The notes under the pieces: model-generated
Told to the model about the DNA's origin: nothing
The model's database searches: none
What the model saw: the letters and a program-made list of their open reading frames with translations, nothing else
Part shown: piece after piece, positions 45,001 to 57,079 of the stretch
Numbering within the stretch: position 1 is the stretch's first letter
How the letters are laid out: every line of letters begins with the position of its first letter
Made by a program: the position numbers and the translations under genes
NCBI GenBank assembly: GCA_963969365.1
Contig: OZ017761.1
Coordinates: 868,001 to 932,000 of the forward strand
From: Asterochloris sp. CNOR1
Taxonomy: Eukaryota > Chlorophyta > Trebouxiophyceae > Trebouxiales > Trebouxiaceae
Reading direction: 5' to 3'
DNA length: 64,000 nt

Positions 45001-48000
45001 ACTTGCACCCTTGTTTGTTTGGAAGAGCAGCTTGTATACATTGCACAAGCTGGCAGGGCCCGCAGCTCAGTGAGTACCTGCACTTCCTGCAGGCGCAGCT
45101 GGCTTTGCAGCAGCTTTTTGGCCTGGTGGCAGTTGCCTGGAGGGTTCTGCTCGCGCCCCACCAGCCTGACAGGGCAGCTGCAGCTAGCGCCAGCCACCAG
45201 ACGGTGGACCTGACATTGACTGAGGGGGATCACAGCCCAGAATCCTCCTCAGCTGAGCAGGTGCTGCCAGAGGACCTCCTGTGGCTGGCTACTCTGCTCC
45301 AGTGGGGCCCACTCTGTGGCGGCCACCCAGCCACCATTGGAGCATGGGCAAGCACCTTAGTCAAGGTCTGCATGCTTGTGATCAGCACTGGAGGTTGTTG
45401 TGGCAGTGCCAAACAGCTGCCTGGCTACACAGCAGCCTTGGCAAAGCAATCCTGCACATGCTCATGGGCTTGAGACCAGATGAAGCAGTCTCTCGTCAAG
45501 CTGTCTATCACGAGCATGTACACCAGGTGCAAACAATGGCGCTCTTTACAAGCTGTAGCTACAATAGCAGTATGTGTTACCTGCAGGTGCTGCAGCAGCC
45601 AGGCATGCCCAGGGCAAGTGCTCTGCCTGCACATGTGCTGGAAACTGCGGCACGCATGCTGCGAGTGAGCTCCAGCCTGCCTGAGGCAACCCGGTGAGCT
45701 GCACTGTCAAGGCGTTTCATATCAATGCCCGCCTGAGAACATTTGATGCTATATTTGGTTTGCATATTGACAATGGAAGACATGCAGGCTTGCATGTCAT
45801 CTGAGTGTGACTGTCGCTGCGCCTGCTGATGCTTTTGCGTGTCTATCGTTCAAGCATTCCACGTGAGAGGCCATTTTGTCATGCAGGGTGCAGCTGGGGC
45901 CTCTGTTTGGAGCAGCGGCCCCTGGCAATCTATCAATGGCCAGGACACCTCTGGCCAACTTGCCCAGCAGGGCACAGTCCCACAAGCCCCCTGCAGCGGA
46001 AGGTGCATGCAAATGTGTTGCGCCATACCCCAAAGTCATACCTGGCATGATAGCACCCTCCCAGTCCCGCAAGCAAATGGATGTATCTGTTGCCCATTCT
46101 GCACCTTGAATGGCAATGAGAATGTCCACATGCACTAAGCCATATTGAGCAGGGTCATGCACCTGCAGGTGGCGCTTTCACGTCTGCAGCCACAGACTGC
46201 TGTTTGATCTGCAATGAGAACCTTCACTTGCATGAAGCACCTTTGATCTGTAGCATGTACCTGCAGGCAGCGCCTCCACCTCTGCAAGCGCCCAGCCAGG
46301 CAGCAGAAGTAGCCCCCCAGCCAAGCCTCGCCAGTCGTCCCTGCTCAAGTTCCTCAGTCCCAGCAAGCAGGGCGCCGCGGCCGGGGCTGCAATTGCATCA
46401 ACGGCCGATGCCGCCACTCACTTTCCGCAGTCCTCTGCCGACCAGAGCAGTGGGCCGTCCTGGTGGGAGCAGCCACATCAACAAAGGCAGGCGCCGCAGC
46501 AGCAGCCTGCTCATCAGAGCAGGCCCCCTGCTGGTGAGGTCTGAAGCACGCGCCTGGACTCCACTGCCTATACTGACTGACAGAATTTCCCTGCTTCAGC
46601 CGCTTCAATGGACCCTGATGCATTGAGGATGCCAAGCTCTGTCAGCATGCTGTTTGCTGAGGTCAATGCTGTTGATCTGTGTCCTCGTGTCTTTGAACTA
46701 GCCAGTGTTACAGCAGATCCGGCGTGCCTCCCTCTGAATGCATGTCAGTGGATGTGCAGGTCTTGCTGCTACCCCGCCTGTGCCTGTACGCCCCTCTGGC
46801 AAGCGCTCACGCTCAGAGACACCTGCAGCAGACTTGGATACCTTTGCACCGCCTGAGTGGCACAGCAGCAAGACCAGCAAGCCTTTCCAGGCAGCCACAG
46901 CTGCCAGAAGGCGCCCGCAAACTGGATCTGCAGCAGGTACAGGGTGCAGGAGCAGCGAAGCTTATCTTGTGCAGCATCTGCACCCAGACATTGTTGAGAC
47001 TGGCAGGCATTTGGGGTCAAACTTCAAGCTGACCGCAGAGATAATTACTGCGTCACGGCTTGTTGTGTGGCCAACACCTGAGTGAGCCTGCTGCTTTGAC
47101 AACAGGCTGGCAGACAGGGGACAGCCTGCTGAGCAAGGCCTGTATTGATCGCTCGTGAAGCTGGCTGCACATGCGGCAGGTGCTGGCAATGGCAATGGCA
47201 AGGTGTCTCTCACCAAGATGTACAAGGAGGCCACGGGGCATCCGCCCCACATTGAGCGGTCCAGCCGCGTCAACGCAACAGCTGCCGCCAGAGAGCAGCG
47301 CACATCACCGCCTGTTGCTGGTGGGGCTTGCCAGAAGCCTGTTCTGTTGTGTGACTGTCCATGCAGCCTTGCGCATTCCTCTGGTGCCTGATTATGCTGA
47401 ACAGCAAACAATCGCTGCATTATCTCTCACACAGAGATTGGCAGTCTCTGCTGGCTGTGTGCAAGCTGCGCCCTTAATATGAGATTGTGGGGGGAACACT
47501 GGGCCTGCAATGCAGGTTGCAGGCTCATAGAGCGCATTGATGGGCTGCAAGCTCCAGCACTGTTCGCAGCCAATGCTTTGAGCACATACATCAGCTGTAG
47601 GACTTCATATGCAGGCTCTGAACCTGGACAGAGGGGTGGGCTACAGACTGGCAGGGCTGCTAGCAAGGGTCCAAAGCCGCCTGCATCGCGGTCGCCAAGC
47701 CCTCCTCTGCGGCTGCTTGAGAATGATGACTGGCTGACAGAGCCCAGGCAAGCTGTGCAAAACCTTTGAAAAGGCCTACCTGGTTGCAGTCCATGGACAG
47801 ACCTGCTGAGATGCTCACGCACATGGGCGGCGTGCCAACGTAAGTTGTCTGTGGACATCAGCCTCCCGCCAATGCCTCAAACCTGTTCTCGAGGGGTGGC
47901 TGACAGCTCTGGTTGCTTGCTGCAGGCCAACCAACAACAGCCTGCTGAATGAGGCGCAAAAGCAGCAGCCTGCTCGCAAAACCATCAGGCTGTCGGCCGC

Positions 48001-51000
48001 GCCCAAGACCCAGCTCTCCAGTGCCAAGTGGGCTCAGAAGCGGGCGCAGCCAGGCACAGCTCAAAGGCCCAGTCCGCCGCAGGAAGTGGGTGGCCACTCA
48101 TCTCATGCCTAGGAGGCTGGGCTCTGTGCCAGAGATGCGCAGGACATCATCCACAGCTGTGACAGTAATCTGTACCCTGGCCTTGAGCATGTTTGTTGGC
48201 TGGCTTCTGAAAGCCTGGAAGTTGCAACCTGATTGCAGGTCCTGGGTCTACCATTCCATAACACTCTGCCTGCATAGCCCTGCCCCATGCATGGGGCAGT
48301 GATGGCTGTACCTTGGGTGCACCGTGCAGGTGCCTCTTTTGATCAGTAAGGTACACCGGGAGGTCCTCAGCTGGAGTTACAGCGACGTGATTGCTGGCAG
48401 GCACCTGGCCGGAGACCTTGTGAAAGTTCCCCGCCGCTTCGATGGGCTGCAGCACTACTGTGGCATATTCAAGGATCTCCTGTTGGCCGAGCTGCAGGCC
48501 TCCCTTCTGCAGGTGACCCAGCAAGCTCAATGCATCAGCATCCACTCAAGAGTGCCAACAACAGGCTGACAGCAGAACTGCTTGGTGTTTCTCGGCTGTT
48601 CTTATGATGGAAGCAGCATGCAGTTTCCTGTGCTGCACTTTTGCTTTGGCCCTGCAAGGGCCCCTTGGTGAGAGCCCTGCAATCATCACATTCCCAAAAG
48701 GCACTAATCCATGTATATTGGCCATGCTGACACATGCCTGATTCCTCTTGTGCACCCTGAGAGGTGCAACCTGGATGCTCAGCAATCACTGGCACCATGA
48801 TTTGCTTTGAACAGGCTGCTCACTGGTCCTCCAGTGTAGACCTTGAGGCTCCCATTCATCACGCAACAGGACAACGGCACAGGGCACCTTGGCTATTGCA
48901 GGTTCACGAGGCGCCCCAGCACAGCAGCGATGACACCACCAACTCAAACCCAAGACGTGCAAGCTTCTGCATGAAAGACACATGTACTGCAGGCTCACAA
49001 TGAGGAACAGGGCAACAGCGCTTCCTCCTTACCGCCTGCACATGATCACAAAATTTCACAAAGCAAATGATTGGATGGGCATCTGCTGCCTGCAGGCTCA
49101 CGAGGAGGGTCAGCGCAGCAGCAGCTCATCTGCAGGCAGCGGAGCTTGTGTGGGAGCCACCCTGCGCTCCATGCAGCTGCGAGGCGAAGTGCACCACATT
49201 GAGCTGGTGCTGGACATGTCTGACAGGCAAGCCCCATTGCAGACTTGTTGGGGCAGCCTTTGAACCACCTTGGCTGCTGTGCTGGGGCCTGTTCAGGCCC
49301 CCTCTCTTATTACTTAGCCCTTGTTGGCCCTTCTTTGACACTTCCAGGTCATTGTGCACAATGCTCTGCTGAACGCAAGCATCATCACATCTTCACAGGT
49401 GCTCTGCTTGGCCACACTGATAGCTGCAGAGCTGACCACTGAGGCCCCCAGGTAGTCCTCCTCTGAAGGCCTGACAATTTCCTACAGGGAAGCTATACAA
49501 ACGCTATTACGAGCAACCTCGGCAGGCTCCAATGGATGCCTGTAGGGGAGCTGTGTGAGAAAGCTGAATGGACTCTGAGGGCCCATCAAGTGCCTGCAGG
49601 GAGGCTGTGAGGGGTGATGACCTCATTATCATGCAAGCCAGCCAGGCCAGCATGGCAAGCTCCAGCGCCAGCTCAGGCGGGGCCCTGCAGCTGATGGCCA
49701 TCATAGACAAGCTTGAGAATGAGAGGGTGGCTGGAGGAGGTCGGTGCTGGGTGGTACATGCCCTCATCTGCACTGGTGAGCTGCACCTTGCTTGGCAATG
49801 CTGTGTGGCACATGCCCATACTTGCTCTGATGGGCGGCAGCTGGCGGGAGAGCATGGCCGGCCAGACACGTGTAGTTGCCTGGCCTGACAGATCAAGCAC
49901 TGTTGATGAGGCCATGGGGTGGCAACTTGTGGCCAGTATTGAATTGTGCGAGCCTGCAACTGCTTTGGTGAGCCACATGCACGTGCAGGGCGTGGGGGCC
50001 ATGGCATCATACTCAACTCTACATGGTCAGTCCAACGGCTGATGTCCTGGACTCCCCATCTGCGCCAGCTGCAGGCAAGCATCTCATACTGTCTGACCAC
50101 CGAGCTGGCTGCTGCCCCCAATCTTGTGTAGCCCGTAATGCATGCTTGGCGTCGCCGCATCTGCACCATGAGTGCATCTTCATGTCAGGCCAGATGAGCT
50201 GCACTCCATTGCATTGGTCTATGCCAGCACAGCTGTTTCTGGACGTCTGCCTGCAGGCGCTGTGCAATGTGTCCAAGCTGCCTCAGACCCTGCGCCAGCA
50301 GCTGTTCAGGCCACAGCCCCCGCAGGGAGCCACTGCTCAGCTCTCTCTGGACAAGTGAGGATGCATCTCCGGCAGCACAGGAAGCCTGCCGGCATTGCTC
50401 CACCAATCCACCTGCGCTGGCGGTCACTGCTTTGCGCCAGGCTGTCCCTTGCATACTGTCCACTGCTGAGGTGACAGGTGAGTGCTGCCCCTTGTACGGG
50501 GTCAAAAGCTGCCTCACCCCAATGGCCCCTGGCTGCAGGTGCGCTCATCTGCCACAGGGGCTGAGGGCCGCCTTGCAGCAGCGTTTCAATGGCTCCCAGC
50601 AGGCTGCAATTGCTGGCGGCATGGCTGGAAGCGCCCAGATCACACTCGTGCAGGTAAGGAGCCTGGCAGCCCACAGCTTGGCTGTCCAGAGCCAAAGCTG
50701 CAGCACCGCAAATGCTTGCCAAACCTTCAGCCTGGCACACCTGTTTGTGCACGGTGCACACAGGGAGACGGCATTGCAAGCAATGCAAGCAACATCAAGG
50801 GCTGTCCTGTGGAAAAGACAGTAGATCAGGCAGCAGCTGCCTCACATGCAGTACATGCAGCATCATGCGCTGCCCTTTGCCACGCACCAAAACATGGACA
50901 TGCAGCTGTTGGCTGGCCAGCATAACATGCAGCATCAAGGGGTGCCCCCTGCCAGACACCATTGAGTGAACATGCAGCGGCCGCCTGGCACCCCACGCAT

Positions 51001-54000
51001 ATGCACCTTCATGAGCCGTCCTCATACCCAGGTGACCCAAACCTGGACCTGCAGGGGCCTCCTGGCACAGGCAAGACCTCAGCCATCATAGGCATGGTCT
51101 CTGCCCTGCTGGCCAGGAATGCTGAGGTTGCCGTCCAGCAGCAGGAGCAGCATGCTGGCAAGCCTCATGCCGTCAGCTGGGAGGGTGGTGGCCAGGGAGG
51201 CAGCCCTGACAGGGACAGCAGCGTGCCGATGGCACGTGTGCTGGTCTGCGCTCAGTCCAACGCGGCCATTGATGAGCTCATCGCCCGCCTGGCAACCCCG
51301 GGCCTCATCACTCCAGGCAGGCCTGCTCCTGCGAGCTTCACCTCTGCCCTCACCGCCTTTTGTACCCTGCTGCATGCTCGATGCAAGAGGCGTAGGCCCT
51401 TGCCGCATGACTCCATCTGGATCCAGCTGCTGGTGGGTGACATTGCTGCAAAGGCACTTGAAGGTGCAACCGTCTGTCACGCTTCTCAGGCCAGAACATT
51501 GTGTTGGCCTTCATTTTGCTGCCAGCTGCCACTGCCCCAACAGGCAACAGAAGCATTCAGGCACACAGCTGCCACACCCATGCAGAGCTGCCACAGCACT
51601 GCTGCCTCCCCGCTGCAACAGGGTCACGGCGCAGCCAGGGTGCTGCCTAGAGCATTTACGCAGCTGACAAGCTTCCAGCCATGCCTCGACGCTGCAACCG
51701 GCATGCTTTCCCCTGACTGGTGCCGCCCCGGCATGCACGCGGGCCGCCTAAGAGAGCTGAGGCATGCGCGTAGTGCTCTGCTCAGGAGCGCCTTGCATCA
51801 TCACCTACATGCCAAGGCCCTGCTGGGAGCCATCCTGGCCAATCCTCCTGGACTCAGGCACTGGGAGTGCCCAGAAGAGTGGAGTCAAGGGCAAGATGCC
51901 AGCCATGCCTCAATGGGGCCAGCAGCCTCCTCCCCTTCAGCTGTTGCTGCCCCTGCAGGCACTGTGCGTGCCCAGGAGAGCCCAGGGCAAGGGCAGAAAC
52001 TGCGCCTGCATGTGCAGCCTGTGACAGCGCGGGCAGCTTGCCTTCACCACTCAGGATGGGCAGGCTGCTGGCACCCAGCTTCAGTCGCCCCTGCAGGCAC
52101 TGGGGGGGCCCAGGAGAGCGAGGGCATGGGCAGGGTGCCGGCCATGGTGCGCCTGGGCAGGATGGAGACCATGAGTCGCGAGGTGCAGGCGTGGCACATG
52201 GACCGAGTCGCGGAGCAGCGCATGGCAGCCACCGGTGACGTCGCGGCAGCTGCAGGTGTGCCAGGGTTCAACAGCCCCGAACACAGCGCTACTCCGAGCC
52301 AGAGGATGCCTAGCACTGCCTGCTCAGAGCTGTGGAAGGCAATGGTCGCAAATCGAGCAAGCACGCTGTGAGGACTGCAGTCTAGCTGCCCCAGCCGTAT
52401 GCAGCTTGTGTGGTTCTAGCTGCAGTGGTGGCCCCCAGGGCAAGGTGTGGTCCCGCAGCTTGAGAATGAGCTTTGCTGCTCATGCTTGCATTGCTCAGTC
52501 ACTGTGAGATCACCGGGAGGTCCTACATCTTGCAACCGCTGAGGAGACCCCTCTGCTCAGGCACCGTGGCGCAGGCCAAGCAGCGATGCACAGACCTGAG
52601 GGCCCAGCTGGACCAGGTGCACTCCCAGATCAAGGCGCTGGATGCGGGGCAGGAGCCTGGCGGCCCGCCCACTGAGGTGTGCACCATTGCTGAAGCACAT
52701 TCGTGCAGTCTCAGGTCAAAATGCGGACGGCAAGAGCCCAGCAGCCCAACCAACAAAGGTGGGGGCTGCTGCTTGTTGTTGCTGGACCAGGCATGCCCCC
52801 AAATGCAGGCAATGGAGACAGCAGAGGGGGGTTGCAAGAGCCCAGCAGCCTGCCCAAGGAAGAAAGGGGTTCCTGCACAGCCGTGCATTGCGGTCAAGGC
52901 ACTACAAAGGGTCATGCTTCTGGCAGCACCCCCATTGAGGTGCGTCATTACACTCCTGGTGTTGGGCAGACCTGATTATGGTACTGCAGCAGTGGGCCGA
53001 CCTCACCTGTACCTCACACATCAGAACATGCAGTGCCATGCATGCGCAGGGGGCAGACCATGGTGGAGGCAGCACAACTACCTCCCCGAGCCCTGCCAGC
53101 ACTGCTGAGCCAGTCGCAGCCGGCAGGGGTCCGCCCAGCAGGAGCACCAGCCCCCCGCTGCCAAGTGCGCAGACCACCTCCTCTGCTGGCCCTGGAGAGG
53201 GTGGCGGTGCCACATCCACCAAGACAAGGAGTCCCGACTCTGCAGCAGGTGTGGCAAGCTGTCATGGGAGCATCAAAGTCCTGTCAAAGACTTGCGGTTG
53301 TCAAAGCACGGCTGCTCAGGGCCTGCAGTGTCTGTGCTTGTCTTCTCTCATGGGGCGAGGAGGCCGTGGCAGGGAGCTCACCGACCTGTCTCAGCTGCCT
53401 TGTGTTGGCATTGACAGTGAATTGCGAAGAGAGGTCGCCCTGCCTTGCAGCAACTGCGTGACATGTGCTGCAGATGGGCAGGGGCAGGATGTCGTAAGCC
53501 AGGTGACTGGGCAGGGTACCCGCCAGCATGCAGGCTCCCTTCAGTCTGCTCCTGTGGAGGCAACAAGAGCAGGGCCTGCCCTGGCAAAGGGCAAGAGGCC
53601 ACCCAGCTGCACGGCGCCAACAGGGCCACCTCAGGAGATTGCCAGCCCCCCCTTGCTGTGCAGGCAGCAAGCGCAGAGGCCGCCCTCGCAAGGGGCAAGA
53701 CGCTGCTCCCCCGGCCAAGCGCCAGCGGGGGCGCCTCGCGGCCAGTGCGACCCCCAGCCCCACCCCAGACCCGGTGGCGGCTCAAGAGGCGCGCCTCAAG
53801 TCCCTCAAGGACCAGCGCCACAGGGCCTACACCCAGCTGCAGGACGCGAGGCAGCAGGTGTCACCTTGTGCCTCCGCTTGCGCTGTGGCTACAAGTCCAG
53901 GCAGCCCGCATCTCTGTCTCTTTCTAAGTCTGGCTTAGGGCTGGGGCACTTCCTGGCAGCAGGTCTTGCGGTGGCTGCTGCTTGCAACCAGATGAAGGGT

Positions 54001-57000
54001 GTCCAGCATCAGGTGCACAGCAGCAGATGACAGTGCAAACCTGGGCTCCCAGACGGGCAGGCGCTTGAGCTGGCTGTTGTGCTACAGGTCAAGGCAGCTG
54101 CGCTGCCCCATGCCCTGTGGGTGCCTCAAGGCAAGGGCCCCACCCATGGTCCACCACATCCGTCATGAGCTCAGGCACCCACATGCGCTGCAGGTCAAAG
54201 CAGGTGGCGCAGCCGCAGCACGCGCCCGCAGGGAGGTGCGCCTCGCAGTGGTTCGCAGTGCCGAGGTGGTGGCCTGCACGCTCTCCAGCGCAGGGGGCGA
54301 CCTGCTGGGGCTGGTCACCGAGAATGCTGCTGGGAGCCAGCCCTGCCCGCTGTTCAATGCTCTGATCATTGATGAAGTGAGCTGCCGGTGCCGCCTGGCT
54401 GGCTGCATGCCAGCTGGTGTCTGGGGAGTCATTGTCTGCGCTGCAGCCCCAGCGGTCTTTTCTTGTGAGTGCTGGGTTGAGTACACTTTCTGCAGGTGGT
54501 GGTCACTATCTGTGCAGCCAGCAGAGGCCGTGCTGCAGCTGAAAGCTCAACAGCCGGGCTGGTGCTGTGCAGGCAGCTGCGGGTATTGGAGTGCAGCCCC
54601 AATCGTGCTGCACCTCTTTGAGCCACCGCATTGCTGTTGGTCATCAGGCAGCGCAAGCACAGCTGGGGGGCTGCCCCTTGCTGCAACCCATCAGTGCAGC
54701 TGCAGGCAACCGGCGCTGCAAGGTTGTCTCTCGTTTTGTTGCAGCTGCACTAGCGCACTCAGCTGCTATGCAGGCGGCTCAGGCGCTGGAGCCTGCAGCC
54801 CTGATTGCTCTGCAGCTGATTGCGCCTGGTGCCAGGGTGGTGTTGGTGGGGGACCCCAAGCAGCTACCTCCTACCGTGCTCTCCCGCGCGGCAGAAGCCA
54901 GTCACCTGGCACAGTCGCTGTTTGAGCGGCTGCAGCAGGTGAGTTTGTTGCAACTCTCAGTTGAAAACGCGCTTTGCTTCAGACTTGATGATGTGCACAG
55001 CAGATCACAGGCCCCTGTGTGTGCTGAGACCCGGCATCAAGTAGTTTCGCTGTCTGATCAACTGCAGCAGGTGGCATCCTTGTGTCGTGCTCAGGGCTGC
55101 TAGGTGCCCATGCTTGTGGCTCCCAATGCCTGTCACCTGGCTTGGCAACTCTTCTCAGCACTGCACACTGCTCTGCTGAAGAGCAAACTCTCTGAGTCAG
55201 CTGCCTGTCCTGATGTAGCGCGGGTGTCCTGTGCCAGTCCGGGCTGTTGTCTTTTTGCAGCATCGCATGCACCCTGCCATCCACTGCTCAAGACTGCACC
55301 TGACCTTACAATAGGCCTGCACTTCTACAGGCTGGGTACCCTGTCACTCTGCTGTCTGAGCAGCACCGCATGCACCCCGCCATCGCCGTGTGGCCCTCGA
55401 CCTTCTTCTACCAGGGCAAGCTGGTCACTGCGCGCAGCCTGGCAGACGGCAAGGCTCGCAGGGCAGATTTTCACAGCCAGCCCTGCTTCCCTCCGCTGGC
55501 CTTCTTTGATTGCAGGCAAGCAGAGGCCGACTTGCCGTTGTGCCTTCTTATTGTACACCTTGTTCGCTGCTTTAGACATTCGAAGCGCGCAACACAACAG
55601 ATTCTATAAGCGAAGTCCTACACGCACAGCATGTCCTTACAGCAAAGAACACGGAAGTGCGATTTTGCTGTGCACAGAGGGGCACGAATTGTTTTGTCTT
55701 GGTCTTGGTCCTCCATGCGGTTGAATGTTCTGCAGCTGAGGCAGCGTATACTGTTCCCTGGTCTTGACCCAGCTGCTGCCTGCCACAGGTCCGGAGAGGA
55801 ATCGGGGGGGGGTGGAGCCTCCCTCTCCAATGCTGCAGAGGCCGTCGTGGCAGCCACTCTGTTTAAGGTGGCCGCACTTTGTGTGGCTTCACTGTAGAGT
55901 GCCACAGCTCACCATAGTTAAGGAAGCTCTGTTTCGTTCGTTTTTGAGTGGCCTGGCAGCTGACTGATGCATGGTCGCTGCCCTGCAGCTGCATTCACTC
56001 AACCAGGTCTGGCTGCATTGCCAGTCCTGTGAAGCTGGTCTCCGTGGACAAAGGAAGCCTCCTGATGTTTGACGCAGCCTAAACTTCATTGCAGGGGCTG
56101 ATGCGAGATTTTGGGTATGAGGTCCGCTCAGCTGTGGTGCTGACCCCCTACAGAGCCCAGCTAGGTCTGCTGCAGCGTGAATTCCAGAAAGTGCTGGGGC
56201 GCGGCGCAAAGGAGCTGGCTGCTGTCGAGTTCGCCACCGTGGACGGCTTTCAGGTGGGCCACTGTGCAAACTGTCCTACTGGCTTGTGAGGTGGCGGCCA
56301 TCTGCATTGTCAGCGAGGAGCTGGCTCTGTTGACGGCTGAGTGTTGCTACAATTATGACCGGCACAGTCGAAGCCCTCTGGGGGAGCCTGACAGCATCCT
56401 GCACTGTATCGTTCAACACGCAGAACAATGAGCTCGGCAGGGGTCGGTTGAGCTGCATTCCCTCAGTCATGCTTCACCTCACAAGATGCCTGCAGGGGCG
56501 GGAGGCGGACGTGGTGCTGTTCAGCTGTGTGCGCGCCCGTCACCCCAGCAGTAGTGGAGGGGTGGGCTTCCTAGCAGACGTGCGGCGTATGAACGTGGGT
56601 TTGACCAGGGGCAGGTACGCTGGCAATGTTGCTCTGCTGTTGCTTACTGTGTGTGCAGTCTTGAGACTGGCTTTTCTCAGTCTGTTGATGGCACTGACAG
56701 GTCAGGTTTGTAAAGGATAGGCCTTGGCTGCTATATGCTGCATGCTGATGAAAGAGAGCAATGGCGGTTCTGTTGCTTGCTGGCATGAGAGTGCTGCCAG
56801 GATTGACAGCTTGTGCTGCAGGACAGCCACTGGCTCACATCTGCATCCAGAAGGTCAGCTGCCAATATGCTGCTCTCCATGATACTCAGCAGCTGTGCCT
56901 ATCTTTGCAGACGGGCAGTCTGGGTGATTGGCCATGCTGCCACGCTTGAGAGGAGCCCGCCCTGGAAGGCATTCATGGACCATACCCACCAGCAGAAAAC

Positions 57001-57079
57001 ACATTTCGTGGTGCCCAGGAGAGCTGGCGAGCTGCTGAAAATGAGCAGGCAGCAGCTGCAGGAAACACTGACATCTTGA
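39062..57079 (+). CDS. SEN1: SEN1/senataxin-like superfamily 1B RNA-DNA helicase
   Basis: An 18-kb gene with about 30 exons. The start (39062-39241, [17 protein letters not shown]) and helical N-terminal exons (39905-40016, 40281-40486, 40851-40964, 41174-41404, 41736-41871, 42182-42374, 42754 on, others to 48093) match the SEN1 N-terminal repeat region. Then 48330-48512 ([15 protein letters not shown]) and 49096-49226. The helicase core is phase-consistent from 50257: 50539-50653 ([14 protein letters not shown]-motif), 51055-51316 ([11 protein letters not shown], motif I), 52097-52234 (VRLGRME), 52561-52676, 53050-53248, 53664-53857, 54194-54376 (VACTLSSAG, then NALIIDE) joined to 54774-54938 ([16 protein letters not shown]), 55331-55515 ([10 protein letters not shown]), 55789-55867, 56095-56253 (LTPYRAQ), 56496-56614 (NVGLTRGR) and 56911-57079. 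SEN1 resolves R-loops and ends RNA polymerase II transcription. Exons between 42.9 and 48.1 kb and at 49.3-50.1 kb are approximate. Confidence 0.92.
42621..42800 (+). repeat. Duplicated exon start in the SEN1 N-terminal region
   Basis: The real acceptor region (42735-42800, gtcctggctgcaggctagca onward) is preceded by a copy at 42621-42690 (ttcctggctgcaggctggcc onward). The shared gctgcaggct core and following gccgg/gaggcgg blocks are degraded. Confidence 0.6.
46155..46300 (+). repeat. Duplicated exon start near 46.2 kb of SEN1
   Basis: cacctgcaggtggcgctttc at 46160 and tacctgcaggcagcgcctcc at 46259 share an acceptor and about 30 following bases. The downstream one is taken as the true exon start because its frame continues. 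Confidence 0.55.
48890..49135 (+). repeat. Three-step ladder of an exon start in SEN1
   Basis: gcaggctcacgaggagggtc at 49092 (the true acceptor and exon start) has relatives at about 48898 (gcaggttcacgaggcgcccc) and 48990 (gcaggctcacaatgaggaac), a spacing of roughly 90-100 bp. Confidence 0.75.
49735..49840 (+). repeat. Tandem partial duplication in SEN1, about 57-bp period
   Basis: gctgggtggtacatgccctc at 49745 and gctgtgtggcacatgcccat at 49800 are adjacent relatives, each followed by a ctctgatggg- or tctgcactggt-type block. Confidence 0.6.
51853..52150 (+). repeat. Three-step ladder of the VRLGR exon start in SEN1
   Basis: The true exon start (52092 on, tgcaggcactgggggggccc, then aggagagcgagggcatgggc) has copies at about 51952 (tgcaggcactgtgcgtgccc, then aggagagcccagggcaaggg) and 51853 (ctcaggcactgggagtgccc, then agaagagtggagtcaagggc). 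All copies lie in the preceding intron. Confidence 0.85.
52630..52850 (+). repeat. Three-step ladder of a SEN1 exon end
   Basis: The true exon end (52625-52680: cagatcaaggcgctggatgc, then caggagcctggcggcccgcc) is followed by copies at about 52708-52762 (caggtcaaaatgcggacggc, then aagagcccagcagcccaacc) and 52795-52850 (tgcaagagcccagcagcctg). The period is about 85-95 bp. Confidence 0.8.
53545..53720 (+). repeat. Copy of the AT-hook exon start in SEN1
   Basis: The true exon start at 53658-53720 (gcaggcagcaagcgcagagg, then ccgccctcgcaaggggcaag) has a relative at 53545-53605 (ggaggcaacaagagcagggc, then ctgccctggcaaagggcaag) in the intron before it. Confidence 0.75.
54088..54235 (+). repeat. Copy of the 54194 exon start in SEN1
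   Basis: ctacaggtcaaggcagctgc at 54083-54125 mirrors the true acceptor and exon start ctgcaggtcaaagcaggtgg at 54188 on, about 100 bp downstream. Confidence 0.7.

Noticed and set aside
53464-54030. Long plus-strand ORF 52978-54030 as one exon
   Set aside because: Reading through loses the coiled coil and the AT-hook frame; splicing 53248 to 53664 and 53857 to 54194 restores the SEN1 stalk helix.
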